Assembly (NCBI GenBank): GCA_964006375.1
Contig: OZ023267.1
Location: 38,597,753-38,661,752 of the forward strand
From: Tillus elongatus
Lineage: Eukaryota > Arthropoda > Insecta > Coleoptera > Cleridae
DNA length: 64,000 nucleotides
Direction of reading: 5' to 3'
Every line of letters begins with the position of its first letter. The first letter of the stretch is position 1. This document shows, one piece after another, positions 23,030 through 33,589 of this stretch. The position numbers and the translations under genes were made by a program. Below the pieces are notes generated by a model, which saw nothing but the letters and a program-made list of their open reading frames with translations, searched no databases and had not been told where the DNA came from.

Positions 23030-23510
23030 AAGGCAGTTCCAAATAACACACAATGTTATAAAATAGAGACTGTGTGCAACCAGCTAACAATTCTGTAAAA
23101 TGGCAGCCCTGGAGCTGTCGTGACAACATACTACCTGGTTCCCTACCGAGATGGCGACCCTGTCGTAAACCTCAAAATGTTCTAGGAGGCTGCCTGCCAT
23201 AGCCGTATAGCTTGATAGGTGTGTTCTCGCGGTAATTAGTATACCGTACTGATGAGCACTAATTAGAGCAAAACAGGTTTGCGGTTCTAATTATGATGAG
23301 AATATATCTAGCCTTACATACTTTGTCCCTATATTAGGGAAGAAATGGGCTAGGGCTGACAATTTACAAGATTGTTAATTGGTTGTACACAGTTTCTATT
23401 TTATAACATTTTGCGTTATTTGGAGCTGTCGTGAAAACATACTACCTGGTTCCGCACCGAGATGGCGACCCCGTCTTCACAGCAGCTCTAAATAACACAA
23501 AATGTAAATA
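23030..23510 (+). repeat. Hammerhead-bearing repeat, about 1.3 units with inverted flank
   Basis: Direct repeat of GGAGCTGTCGTG at 23112 and 23421 (period about 310 bp) brackets one unit with a hammerhead motif. On its left, 23035-23095 is the reverse complement of 23365-23425, and the right end (about 23478-23505) again turns into reverse-complement sequence. The insertion therefore has a foldback arrangement. The unit is homologous to the 306-bp unit at 58400-59250 and to 24208-25115. Confidence 0.75.
23233..23293 (+). ncRNA. Hammerhead ribozyme motif, retrozyme-like repeat
   Basis: CTGATGA at 23249-23255, stem II GCACT/AGAGC region, AAAA (for GAAA) at 23270-23273. Stem I outer helix TAATTAG (23233-23239) pairs with CTAATTA (23287-23293), and inner CCGTA pairs with TGCGG. 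Compared with the 58.7-kb unit, the outermost stem I pair has changed on both strands (C-G to T-A). GAAA is mutated to AAAA and one stem III pair is lost, so activity is probably reduced. Confidence 0.75.
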
Positions 23511-23777
23511 TTTTTAGAGAGGACCTCATGTGAATAAAACTTTTCATTCAAACTAGGCAGTTGCAGTTGAATTTCAGTATTGATGGAAAGATTCGTAGTT
23601 GAGTAGTCAGGTATGTATATACACTTACATATGGGTATGTATAAATCTATATTTTTTTGTAGTTACTTCTTGGTTCTGATATTACGAGATCAGGTTTTTA
23701 CGCCCTATTATTGCTGGTCCCTTGAATCCTCGTTAAATCCGGATCCTACTGTATTACAAATTTTCGTAATTTATTCT
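23511..23777. other. No gene recognised
   Basis: No supportable feature. A 67-aa frame at 23613 has no recognisable domain. Confidence 0.4.
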
Positions 23778-24195
23778 AATGATAATATGGAATTATTTGT
23801 TTTCCGACTGAATTAAATGAATGTGCTTATCTTAAACTTTGTGATTTTGAAAATCCTGATTGTTTTATAATCGCACACATCACTTTGGCCTGGTTTCGTT
23901 TGCAAAGCACTGGCCTAGTGAATCGAAAATCTGTGTTAATTTTTGAAACACACACTTTTTTACCAAATTCGTTTCCTGATAACGATACAAACTACAGCAT
24001 AAAAGGGGAGATAAAAACAAAATATATCTAACCCGAAATGAAAAGATTTTGAGACAAGCTAAATCTTATTGTTTGACATACGAATCTTATACAGTATATA
24101 TACAATTCTGGGTGTGTACGGGAGGTGTAAAAAGAACTTAAATTAATCGATCAAGATAAAGTTATATTGGATAGGATTATACATTATAGATGGTT
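23778..24195 (+). repeat. Dispersed repeat D3 (inverted partner 42380-42775)
   Basis: Shared landmarks in reverse complement at 42380-42775: CTTTGTGATTTTGAAAATCC, CACTTTGGCCTGGTTTC, TCGAAAATCTGTGTTAATTT, CTAACCCGAAATGAAA. About 400 bp. No coding capacity. Class unknown. Confidence 0.7.
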
Positions 24196-24241
24196 AAATT
24201 TTTATATACAGGTGTCCCAATTAAAACTTTTAACCGGGAAA

Positions 24242-24296
24242 ATATACCACACTGACGAGCACTAATAAGAGCGAAACTAGTTTGTGGTTATAATTA
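24242..24296 (+). ncRNA. Hammerhead ribozyme motif, retrozyme-like repeat (intact core)
   Basis: CTGACGA at 24252-24258, GAAA at 24273-24276, stem II GCACT/AGAGC. Stem III is the self-complementary ACTAGT (24276-24281), followed by T, giving a GTT cleavage triplet. Stem I CCACA (24247-24251) pairs perfectly with TGTGG (24283-24287), against CCGTA/TACGG at 58.7 kb. The compensatory changes keep both helices. The core is complete. Confidence 0.85.
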
Positions 24297-24501
24297 TGGT
24301 GAGAATATGTCTAGCCTTACATATATTGTCCCTATATTAGAGAAGAAATGGGCCAGGGCTGACAATTAACAAAATTGTTAGTTGGTTGCACACAGTCCCT
24401 ATTTTATAAATTTTATAACATTTTGTGTTATTTGGAGCTGTCGTAACAACATACTACCTGGTTACGCACCGAGATGTGGACCATGTCGTATATGTCACAA
24501 T

Positions 24502-25045
24502 GTCACAATCTACGAGTGTAAACCTCTGGACCGCAAAAGACAACAGATCTACGGACAGCCTTTTTTTGGATACAGGAGAGGGAAATGCTCATGCAGACCC
24601 CATTCACGGTCCCGTAGTGCCGTGGGATATCGAGGTACTGTGAGACTGTACTCACTAAAACCCCCCTCCCTGGGAGTACCGGACCTTAGTCCATGCCTCC
24701 GTCGGCAAGATTTCACACAATGACTTTTTGGGTATATGAATGTTTCCATTCTGTTTTTGCTGCGGGGCGTTAGCGGGTAAGTATAAACATTGGACGCTTA
24801 TGCTTATGTGGAAATTGCTCGTCGTAGTCGGTGGCACTACGGAGAAGAGCATTTGGGTGAGAAGCGGCTTTTGCGAACTGAGTTGTGGAGGGGACAGCCT
24901 AGACCGGAGACAGAGCAATATAAAACTTCACCCTACCAATTGCTGTGCAGGCAGGGTGGAGTAGAAAAGACAAATGGCATGCACAATAAGCCAAAGGCTG
25001 CGGTGCTATCGGGGAGGCAGACGCAGACGAGCCCCAAGGGAAAAA
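24502..25045 (+). mobile_element. Unrecognised 544-bp insert with 12-bp target-site duplication
   Basis: Flanked by identical ATATGTCACAAT at 24490-24501 and 25046-25057. It begins GTCACAATCTACGAG and ends in a short A-run (AAGGGAAAAA), which with the long duplication suggests an RNA-derived insert such as a SINE or processed pseudogene. It is visibly richer in G+C than its surroundings. Two short frames cross it (24382-24723 and 24790-25125) but match no family I know. No A/B box was found. Confidence 0.7.
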
Positions 25046-25115
25046 ATATGTCACAATATTCTAGGAGGCTGGCTACCATAGCCGTATTACTTGATAGGTG
25101 TGATAGTTCATATTT

Positions 25116-25746
25116 TTTTAGGTAGAGCGGCAACTAAATTCCAAGAAAGTCGAGGCCATCTTGTTTATTTTCGCACATCTGTGTATCCCAATAAAAATGA
25201 GAACGGGTCAGAATTACCTCGCTAAAACTGAAAACGTCCAGAAAGCACTCTCGTTAAATCATAAACATTTTAGTATTGTCTCATACATAAGCCCATAAAA
25301 TTAACAAAATTTGCTGGTTAAATGAGAATTTCGTTAGATCTGCCACTCGTAAAACCCCGATCCTACTGTATATGTTACAGAAAATTAAGTCTGGCAAATT
25401 AGTAACGGAATGTTGAGAGATGCTGGTGTGAAGTGATTGTTGTATGATGTAAGGCGCCTGTTACACCTGCTCAACTGGCGTAACCTGTTCACAACTTACT
25501 CTGACCGAATAATATAGTGATCTTATTCCTAATGTTGATAAGCTACACATACGTTGTGTACATGGTACTCGCTTCGGCGGTACATATACGAAATTTGGAA
25601 CGATACAGGATGACACCAAAGTCGTGAAACGCGCCATATTTTATCACGCAAGCGACAACGGAAGAAAATCCCAGTGCAACGTGTATCTCAGAAAACAATC
25701 ACATCAAAAAATGGGAAGCAGAATACAAACAAAATACAAAAAGCCT
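25116..25746. other. No gene recognised
   Basis: No supportable gene. A 63-aa frame at 25624 runs into the (TA)n-family left end and is incidental. Confidence 0.45.
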
Positions 25747-26306
<560 letters not shown>

Positions 26307-26354
26307 AAGATTATGTTATAAGCAAATACAACCAGCACCGATAATGTTAGAAAA

Positions 26355-26654
26355 AGTTCTGGACGCAGCAAGTGCATTATAATAGTGAATTTTCATAAGA
26401 ATTGTATACAATTAGTAAGGTATATTATTAAAAATATTTTTTTAACTTTAAATGAACCTGGGAGACCGGTTTTAATGTGTTTTCTGCCCCCAGACCATTT
26501 TCAATATTTATTTACTGTTGATGTATCCACACTTTTTGAAAATGATGAAATATTGTAGCTCTCTATGTAAGACTGACAAACAAGATAACCTACATTTCAT
26601 TTTTGGAAAAATATTTTAAATGAATAAAATGGGGTAACAATTTAAACATAAATT
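26355..26654 (+). repeat. (TA)n-family left-end fragment
   Basis: GGACGCAGCAAGTGCATTAT and ATAGTGAATTTTCATAAG, followed by body like that at 9330-9400. No right end. Confidence 0.6.
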
Positions 26655-27090
26655 GAAAAGCTTGGTTCGCTGCATTGTCGCAGAGGTCCCCCTTCCCCTC
26701 CCGCATGCATACAACCACCCTCAATACATAAACAAGAACAATGTAAACAAGAAAAGTTTCTTGGGAGCAACCCGCAAGAAAGTTACGGGACCTGCGGTAG
26801 ATATAAGGGTTCTGTACAGGATAAACAGAATTTTAAAGAGGTATAGCTGCAAAATGGGATAAAGGCAGCTTATAGAGGTCCAACTACGCTGTTTTTCTCG
26901 CACTTTTCGCTCACATTTCCTTTTTGTCTTGTTCCCCGCCCAACACCCCTATTCACTCCTGGTACCATAACTTTCTTGGAGGCTGCTTGCAAGAAATACT
27001 TCTTGTGGTTTGTGCATCCAGAAGAAGATGTAAGCATGTTTCTAATTTTTTTTCTAAAAAGCCCCCGTGTGCTAATCTGCAAATTTACCG
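26655..27090 (+). repeat. Dispersed repeat D2, second copy
   Basis: Same order of landmarks as 11880-12290 (CCTCCCGCATGCATACAACCA, AAGTTACGGGACC, GGTATAGCTGCAAAATG, CATAACTTTCTTGGAGGC, GTAAGCATGTTT, GCAAATTTACCGAA). Internal complementarity between its two halves is visible. Confidence 0.65.
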
Positions 27091-27117
27091 AAAATTTAAT
27101 TTTTATTTACAAAATGA

Positions 27118-27405
27118 ATGTACCTGCCAAATTATAAAGGAGGCAGGTATTTTTCCGTTTTTGTCCACTCAATCGAAACAGTTTCTGCAAACTAAATAAC
27201 AAAAATGGTATTCTAGAACAAATTTATCGTTGCCTGTGAAGCTCATTGTGTTATTTTTGAAATTTAGTAGCCACGCTGCTTTTATATAAGTTTTAGTATG
27301 TATTAAAACTCAAGATTCTAGTTTAATGGAAAATTGACTTATCACCATTCGGAATATTTTCACGAAAATTCGCTACACTTAACGCACTTGTTGCAGCTAA
27401 GCCCT
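27118..27405 (-). repeat. Reverse copy of the 2045-2340 repeat
   Basis: Ends in GAAAATTCGCTACACTTAAC then GCACTTGTTGCAGC (a degenerate family terminus). Its interior matches 2045-2340 in reverse complement, including the GCCAAATTATAAAGGAGGCA end. Confidence 0.6.
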
Positions 27406-27653
27406 TTTCAACATTTATTTACTATTTATGTATCCATAATTTTTGAAAATGATATAAATAAATATAAACAATACAACATTTTGATATTAAAATTTTAATA
27501 CTTAACTAAACATTTGTTTATAGGTATAGATTAAACTACTGCATGATATTATGTAGTTTCATTTACCTCAAATTTTTCATATACGACGGCATCTAATCAT
27601 AAAAGTAACAAAGTTCATAATTATAAATCTCATAGACGGGGGTGACAATATAT

Positions 27654-27656
<3 letters not shown>

Positions 27657-27742
<86 letters not shown>

Positions 27743-28578
27743 TGTATTTCACTTTAAGTGGCGACAACTCATTATCTCATTAAGGGTCGGCCGATTTTCA
27801 AAAAAAAAATCTTTAAATAAAGTCCTCCAAAAGCTCCACATCCTGGTATGCATTATTTTAAGATTTGCTTTTTCCATAGCCTATTACGACAACAAATAAA
27901 ACGGCAAAAATGACTAAAGCATGTGAGGAATTTTTTTACGAAAAAAAAATCTCTATCGATTTAGGCAGGTCCCAAGTTTTAATATCGTAACTTATACAGG
28001 GTGTTCACAACTTGAGTGCAAAAAATAAAAAAAAATGACTTTTTGGAGTGCCGTGTGTAAACGCTACGGCTTGTCTGGCAAATATTAGAATGCCAATGGA
28101 TTCAAATATATTGCAAAAGGGTATGTTTCCGTACTTGTTATGAACACTGTATAAGATATGCGAATGATATTGTGTGAATTGATACACTGGGTGACTCTTA
28201 ATCAATTGGAAGACTATTGGCAAGACTATTGGCAAGAGACTCAATAACGTTTATACAGGGCACTCCAATCAAGTCAATTTTTTTTTCTGCACTCAAGTTG
28301 TGAAAACCCAGTATAAGTTACGATATTGAAACTTGAGATTTGTGGCTTACAGATGTGCCTAAGTCGATGAAGATATTTGTTTTTTTCGTAAAAAAGTGCC
28401 GAATATGCTTTATCAATTTTTGGGGTCTTATTTGTTAGCGTAGTAGGCTATAGAAAAATCCAATCTTAAAATATTGCATACAAGGATGTGAAGCTTTTGA
28501 AGTACTTTACTTTTTTTTTTTGAAAATCGGCCGACCCGTTATGAGATAATGAATTGTCGCAATTTAAAGTGAAACACG

Positions 28579-28610
<32 letters not shown>
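27657..28610. mobile_element. Foldback element with about 320-bp inverted arms capped by TA tracts
   Basis: The left arm (about 27740-28062) and right arm (about 28250-28580) are inverted copies. Landmarks are AAGTGGCGACAACTCATTAT versus TAATGAATTGTCGC, GGTCGGCCGATTTTC versus GAAAATCGGCCGACC, CACAACTTGAGTGCA versus TGCACTCAAGTTG, and GGAGTGCCGTGTGTAAACG versus CGTTTATACAGGGCACTCC. A spacer of about 190 bp separates them. TA tracts lie outside both arms (27657-27739 and 28582-28610). No coding frame. A non-autonomous foldback/MITE-like element. Confidence 0.8.
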
Positions 28611-28612
<2 letters not shown>

Positions 28613-28677
28613 CAGGATTTTAACACGGCATTTCTGTATACTTTCTCCTTGTATAGTATACAGAAATTGCAACCACA

Positions 28678-29280
28678 ATTAGCTTTTCACTGTGCGTTTC
28701 TAAGGAAACATTGTATCTTTATGTACGTATTCAAACGATAAATAACAATATAATTAACTAATTGTGAACAAGGGCACTTTTTCTGTAAATCTCCTGGAAA
28801 AGTTGGTTAGTCAGCTCAATCGGAGCAGTTTTTACAATCAAAATCTTTTAAATAATAAATAATTTAGCTATCTGTCAACAATACACAAGCGCGTGTCAGC
28901 ATGGATTATGCAATATATTACGTCTTCGCTTCTCGTCCCTAATTTAAATTTTTTGGTATTTCTTGTTAATGAAATTTAAGAATTTGTTATTACCATACGA
29001 AATATTCTAAGCATATGTTTTTTTTTAAAGAAAAACATAAAACTCAATTTTGTGTGCAACTAGAAAATAAAATTTAATGGAACGCGTTAGTTAAAAGTGT
29101 TCGTACCTCTAGCTGAAATTTTTTCCTGAATATTTGGATCCAGCCAGTATGGCTGAAGTCCTATACAAATGAAATTGTTTTCAAATGCCTGTTCTTCCGG
29201 TTACACTCGAAGTTGCCCTCAACTCTGTTATTTTAAACATGAAATTCTGATTTTATATCTCGAAGGAACACTATTAGCTG
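28678..29280 (-). repeat. D1 reverse copy plus adjoining repeat
   Basis: 28678-28990 is the reverse complement of 3050-3355. About 29086-29240 resembles 2510-2660 in direct orientation (CGTTAGTTAAAAG, GGATCCAGCCAGTATGGCTG). So the same two modules occur together at both loci but in a different relative orientation. Confidence 0.6.
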
Positions 29281-29335
29281 TTTGTATGTACCAATTTGTG
29301 TAATAGTTTGTTGCTAAATGGGCGAGATACAGATT

Positions 29336-29446
29336 TTTAGTGAATTTTCTTTAAAAAAAATCACTAATGAGGAAATCGCTACTGTTAGATATCTTCAAAT
29401 GAGCGCAAACTAGATTCCCCAGCACCCATATCCAGGGACAGTTTCA

Positions 29447-29545
<99 letters not shown>

Positions 29546-29546
29546 T
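29336..29546 (-). repeat. (TA)n-family right end with TA and (TTTA) tracts
   Basis: TTTTAGTGAATTTTCTTT palindromic end, AATGAGGAAATCGC, CACCCATATCCAGGG, then TA (29451-29514) running into TTTA repeats (29513-29546). Confidence 0.8.
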
Positions 29547-29668
29547 AACAGGATTTTTAACACGGCTTTTCTGTATACTATACAATGATCAGGTGATGAT
29601 GGGAACACTCTGGAAGAAGAAGCAAAAATACACGGAGTCACAACAGGCAACCAGTGCACATTTGCTAT

Positions 29669-29713
29669 ACCGTACTGATGATGGCTAATAAGCTTGAAAC
29701 ACGTGTATGCGGT
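29669..29713 (+). ncRNA. Hammerhead ribozyme motif (intact core, GTA site)
   Basis: CTGATGA at 29675-29681, stem II GGCT/AGCT, GAAA at 29696-29699, stem III self-complementary ACACGTGT (29699-29706), then A (GTA cleavage triplet). Stem I ACCGTA (29669-29674) pairs with TGCGGT (29708-29713) with one G-T wobble. All core positions are consistent. Confidence 0.82.
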
Positions 29714-29969
29714 TGTCTCCTTGCGGCCTTGCCCTTAACATTTCTCCTTGTATGGTATACAGAAATGCCGTGTTAAAAATCCTGTTATAAATAGTATAAC
29801 TTCTGGGCTCCGGATGCTCACGCAGGTAATTTCTTTGCTTCCGTGGCAATTTTGGTTGTTGCCCTCGAATTGAGGGTTCAATGATGCTGCAAATGTGCAC
29901 TGGTTGCCTGTTGTGACTCCGTCTATTTTTGCTTCTTCATCAAGAGTGTTCCCATCATCACTTGGCTAT

Positions 29970-30014
29970 ACCATACTGATGATAGCTAATAAGCTTGAAA
30001 CACGTGTATGCGGT
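29970..30014 (+). ncRNA. Hammerhead ribozyme motif, second copy
   Basis: CTGATGA at 29976-29982, stem II AGCT/AGCT, GAAA at 29997-30000, stem III ACACGTGT, cleavage triplet GTA. Stem I ACCATA with TGCGGT has one mismatch compared with the copy at 29669. The core is intact and stem I is slightly weakened. Confidence 0.78.
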
Positions 30015-30050
30015 TGTCTCCTTGCGGCCTTGCCCTTAACCATTCTCCTT

Positions 30051-30054
<4 letters not shown>

Positions 30055-30115
<61 letters not shown>

Positions 30116-30240
30116 TGACACTGACTCTGGATATGGGTTATAGGGGTCCCAGTTGGCGTTCATTTGAAAAAGTGTTTTCAAAATTAAAAAGTCGGGATCT
30201 CCTCATTGGTGAAGATTATTCTACGACAATTAACTAAAAA
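30055..30240 (+). repeat. (TA)n-family right part
   Basis: TA tract (30055-30112), then GACACTGACTCTGGATATGGG, CAAAATTAAAAAGTCGGGAT and a degraded palindromic end (GACAATTAACTAAAA). It abuts the hammerhead element directly. Confidence 0.75.
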
Positions 30241-30595
30241 GATAAATTGTCCATATTTGCCGAGTACGATATAACCATGTTTTGGTACCTGCTTATATAC
30301 ATTAACTAGCTTTAAAAATAACCAATTTTGCCAGTTTTGAGAGCTGAGGAGCACTAGGAACATGCTACTGGAGTACAACTCAAAAGATTGCGAAACAAAT
30401 GAATCCTGTAATCAAGGGGATGTTGGCGCGGATGTTAAATGTTTCTTAAGCTTGTCGTAGCTGTTACAAATAAAGCAAATGTAGTATACGACTGGACGTC
30501 AAAATACATAAGAAAGTAGAACCATAAGCTGATAAAAATACACAAAGGCTATAAAGACAGGTATATATATATATATATATATAAAGTTTAGCAGA
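30241..30595. other. No gene recognised
   Basis: No supportable feature except a short TA tract near 30563-30583. Confidence 0.4.
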
Positions 30596-31431
30596 CCTAA
30601 TCATCTCCGACCATGTGTTTTTTTTAAAGCAGGCATCAAATTTGGTTACCAGTATAACCTATATAGTAGAAACAAGGTGCCATGTTTCATAAAAATAACG
30701 TTATTGTTTGAAAATGTACAAAAATTTCTAAAAGTAAACTTAAAGTTGTCTTGAAAAAACTCGTTTCTTGGTCAACCTTATAGGTTAATAGCAAATTGAG
30801 CTATTCAAGTATGAAGCATTTGATCAAAATTCGCTACCATAACGCACTTGCTGCGTCCATGTCTTTCAAACATGCATTATATTTCGATGGAAAATGCAAA
30901 AATGCAATAACATAAGGCGTGTTTGATTAAAAAAAAAGAAAATTTGTATCACCAATTACTTCTGGGCCAGCCTGTGATTGTAGAAATATTTTTTTAAGAT
31001 GTAGCTCAAGACCCTATAATTAATATATACAAATTTTTTCATATCTTGTATAATAACGGATATGTTGAGCTGTATTGATTTTTTTACGAAAATTCGACAA
31101 AAATTATATACCATTAAACGACTCTATAGCTAAGGTTACTGCCAAGCATCAGAGAAAGGGTCTATTTGAAATGAATTTTCTGGAAATATTTTAGTAAAAT
31201 GAAGGACAATGACGGTTGAGACTAAGACTTGAGGATTTGTAAAACATTCTTCTTGAAACATTTTATGTCATAGCCCTTATTAGATTCAAGTTCTTTGCTT
31301 AAATGTTGCCAATTTTGACGTTTTAAATCGCAACTTTGACGTTTTAAGGAAAACCCCAATTTATTTTTCTTTAAATGCCTATAACTTTTTTGTCTCTTGA
31401 CCTACATATTATTATTTTTTGAGTTAGCGGT

Positions 31432-31526
<95 letters not shown>

Positions 31527-31645
31527 ATATAAAAATTGAAACTGACCCCCGATATGTGTTCTGGGGGGCCTAATTAGCGCTCATTTGAAGAAATTTTTTC
31601 TAAATTCAAAAGTCGGGATATTTTTTTCAAGAAAATTCACTAAAA
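30596..31645 (+). repeat. (TA)n-family copy, long form, left-truncated
   Basis: Contains the inner right-hand terminus GCTACCATAACGCACTTGCTG (30833-30860), the long body (CAGAGAAAGGGTCTATTTGAA, AAATGAAGGACAATGACGG, TTGCCAATTTTGACGTTTT), GAGTTAGCGGTGTGATA, a TA tract (about 31437-31522) and the right end to CACTAAAA. The body matches 37150-37760 and 50020-50600. Confidence 0.8.
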
Positions 31646-32979
31646 TAAACTTGCTTCCACAGCAGCTAAATTCAACTTTGCGTAATGGTTAGTTTACAAG
31701 CTAACTTTCCATCACTAAACGTATAGGTACTGGTAATCAGAACCAGACAAATATCTGCAAATGTAGTACCTAATTTTAAGACAAGTGAGAGAGAGAGAAA
31801 AACGACAACAAACATTAGTTACAGTGAAACTTACGTCTGCTTTGATTCGAAATCCTTAGTAACATTCATAAAAGAAGACAATAAAATAAGATATCTGGCA
31901 AGTTGCAAGGAAAGCTAAACAGTAGAAATTTCCTCATGTGTAATCTACATTAATTGATAGTAGAATTGTTAATGATATTAATTCAGTATAGTTGGTTCTG
32001 CAGGCGGTAATGATGATCATCGTAAACAATGCTTCTGCAGTCGCAAACCTCAGCGTGAAAGTGGCACATGTGTAATGGAAACATTAAATCACTGGAAGCT
32101 CCACTACAATCTCCATATCGGCCCTAACACAGACTGCGATCACATACAGTTGTCCTGGAAGGACTGTCATAACAAGATACAGGTGAAAACAGAGCAACGG
32201 TATTGTTAATTGATTTTGTTGCACTAACTTGGTGCAATCATTCCATACTGATTACAGACATAAATATTTTTCATCTGACTTTACAAATGCATGCGGCTTA
32301 GTGACAATCGGTTTCGCATGACGATGCTGTAAAGACGAAACCGGTTTCAAAGAAGATAACATGCGTTTGTGAAACCATAAAAATGTCCGTCCGTCTGTAT
32401 TTATTTAGATTTATATAATAATATTATCATTTATTTAGAACCATGATTAAAGATAATGTGAATTAAAGCAGTGGCGGCTGGTGCCTAAGATATTTAGGTG
32501 ACCTGCATGAAAAAATGTAAAGATAAATAAAATGCTGATTTAAGAAACCTGATAATTAATAAACACAATAATTACCTACATTGATTTTCTCGGACAAAAT
32601 AACAGTCTTATTTTTTTACTAAAAAATAGCGCATTGCAGGAAAAACTCAGGAGAACTCTTATGTTTCCAATAGAACAAGGATATCAAAAATAATTTTTTG
32701 CTGGGAAAAATCATTGGCATACTATTTTTTTTTAATCAAAATTATCCAAGTCAGTGCTCGTACGCACGCCACTATTAAAGCTGAAAATTATGTAAAAAAT
32801 ACACAAAATCGTCATTATACATCCAATCTGTAAATAAATTTGTAAAAAAAAAAGAAAATTTGAACCAGTGGAGGCAAACAAACATATAAGCGAAAGAATG
32901 TCTATTTTATAGTTTACTTTATACTTGTAAAGTGGGTCAGTAAACAAAAACGATTATTATTATTCTTATTATTATTATT
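31646..32979. other. No gene recognised
   Basis: No domain-bearing frame. The 32290-32370 stretch has a GAAACCGG hairpin context discussed under rejected items. The rest is AT-rich. Confidence 0.5.
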
Positions 32980-33104
32980 AGTGAATTTTCATTAAAAAAA
33001 TTTACTAATGAGATCCCGACTTTTGAATTAAAAAAATATTCTTCAAACGAGCGCTAATTAGGCCCCCTAGAACACATATCCGGAGTCAGTTTCAATTTTT
33101 TTAT

Positions 33105-33180
<76 letters not shown>
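32980..33180 (-). repeat. (TA)n-family right end, reverse
   Basis: TTAGTGAATTTTCATTAAAA, AATGAGATCCCGAC, ACACATATCCGGAGTCAGT, then a TA tract (33108-33178). Beyond the tract, 33181-33560 resembles the long-form body read in reverse (AAATTAATTTTCTGCAAATA, AATGAAGGGTGAAGC). Confidence 0.75.
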
Positions 33181-33183
<3 letters not shown>

Positions 33184-33589
33184 GTCCCACGTCGAGTAAT
33201 GTATTAGATTATTTCCGAAAATATACATTCTTGAGTGCTGAAAATTTGTATACGGAGGTTTCCGAAGATGCTCTATTTAATGGAAACTACTTCCAAAACG
33301 TCAAAGAAGGGGTTTATTTGAAATTAATTTTCTGCAAATATTTTAGTAAAATGAAGGGTGAAGCTGTAACTTAAGGCGCTATGGAACACATTTATTATAA
33401 GAATTTTTTCTACATAACCCGTATTTGTTTCAGGTTCTTCGTCTAAGAATGCAAATTTTGACGTTTCAAATCGGGACTTTGACGTTTTAGGAAGAAAAAA
33501 TATAATTTTTTCAAACTCACATGACTTTATTAATAAGCTAGATCCTACATACATTATGACAAAATTAAGCATTTCACAGTGGCGAAGTC

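Larger units (their letters stand above)
24208..25115 (+). repeat. Hammerhead-bearing repeat interrupted by a 544-bp insert
   Basis: About 24240-24501 and 25046-25115 together make one unit of the hammerhead repeat family. 'gaccatgtcgtatatgtcacaat' continues after the insert as 'attctaggaggctggctacc', matching 23158-23205 base for base apart from point changes. The hammerhead lies at 24242-24295. Confidence 0.8.
29547..30054. mobile_element. PLE-like hammerhead foldback
   Basis: Two hammerhead motifs in direct orientation (29669-29713 and 29970-30014). Between them, 29585-29665 reappears inverted at about 29885-29960 (GATGATGGGAACACTC versus GAGTGTTCCCATCATC; GCAACCAGTGCACATTTGC versus GCAAATGTGCACTGGTTGC). 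The block TAACAGGATTTTTAACACGGC at 29547 is inverted at 29767-29790 and also seen at 28610. No RT or GIY-YIG frame here. By architecture it is a terminal structure of a PLE or a derived non-autonomous element. Confidence 0.65.

Noticed and set aside
32290..32372. Hammerhead-like string CATGACGA...GAAACCGGTTTC
   Set aside because: GAAA and a palindromic ACCGGT are present, but no stem II can be drawn between the boxes and the first core bases are wrong. A CGGTTTC/GAAACCG hairpin explains the resemblance.
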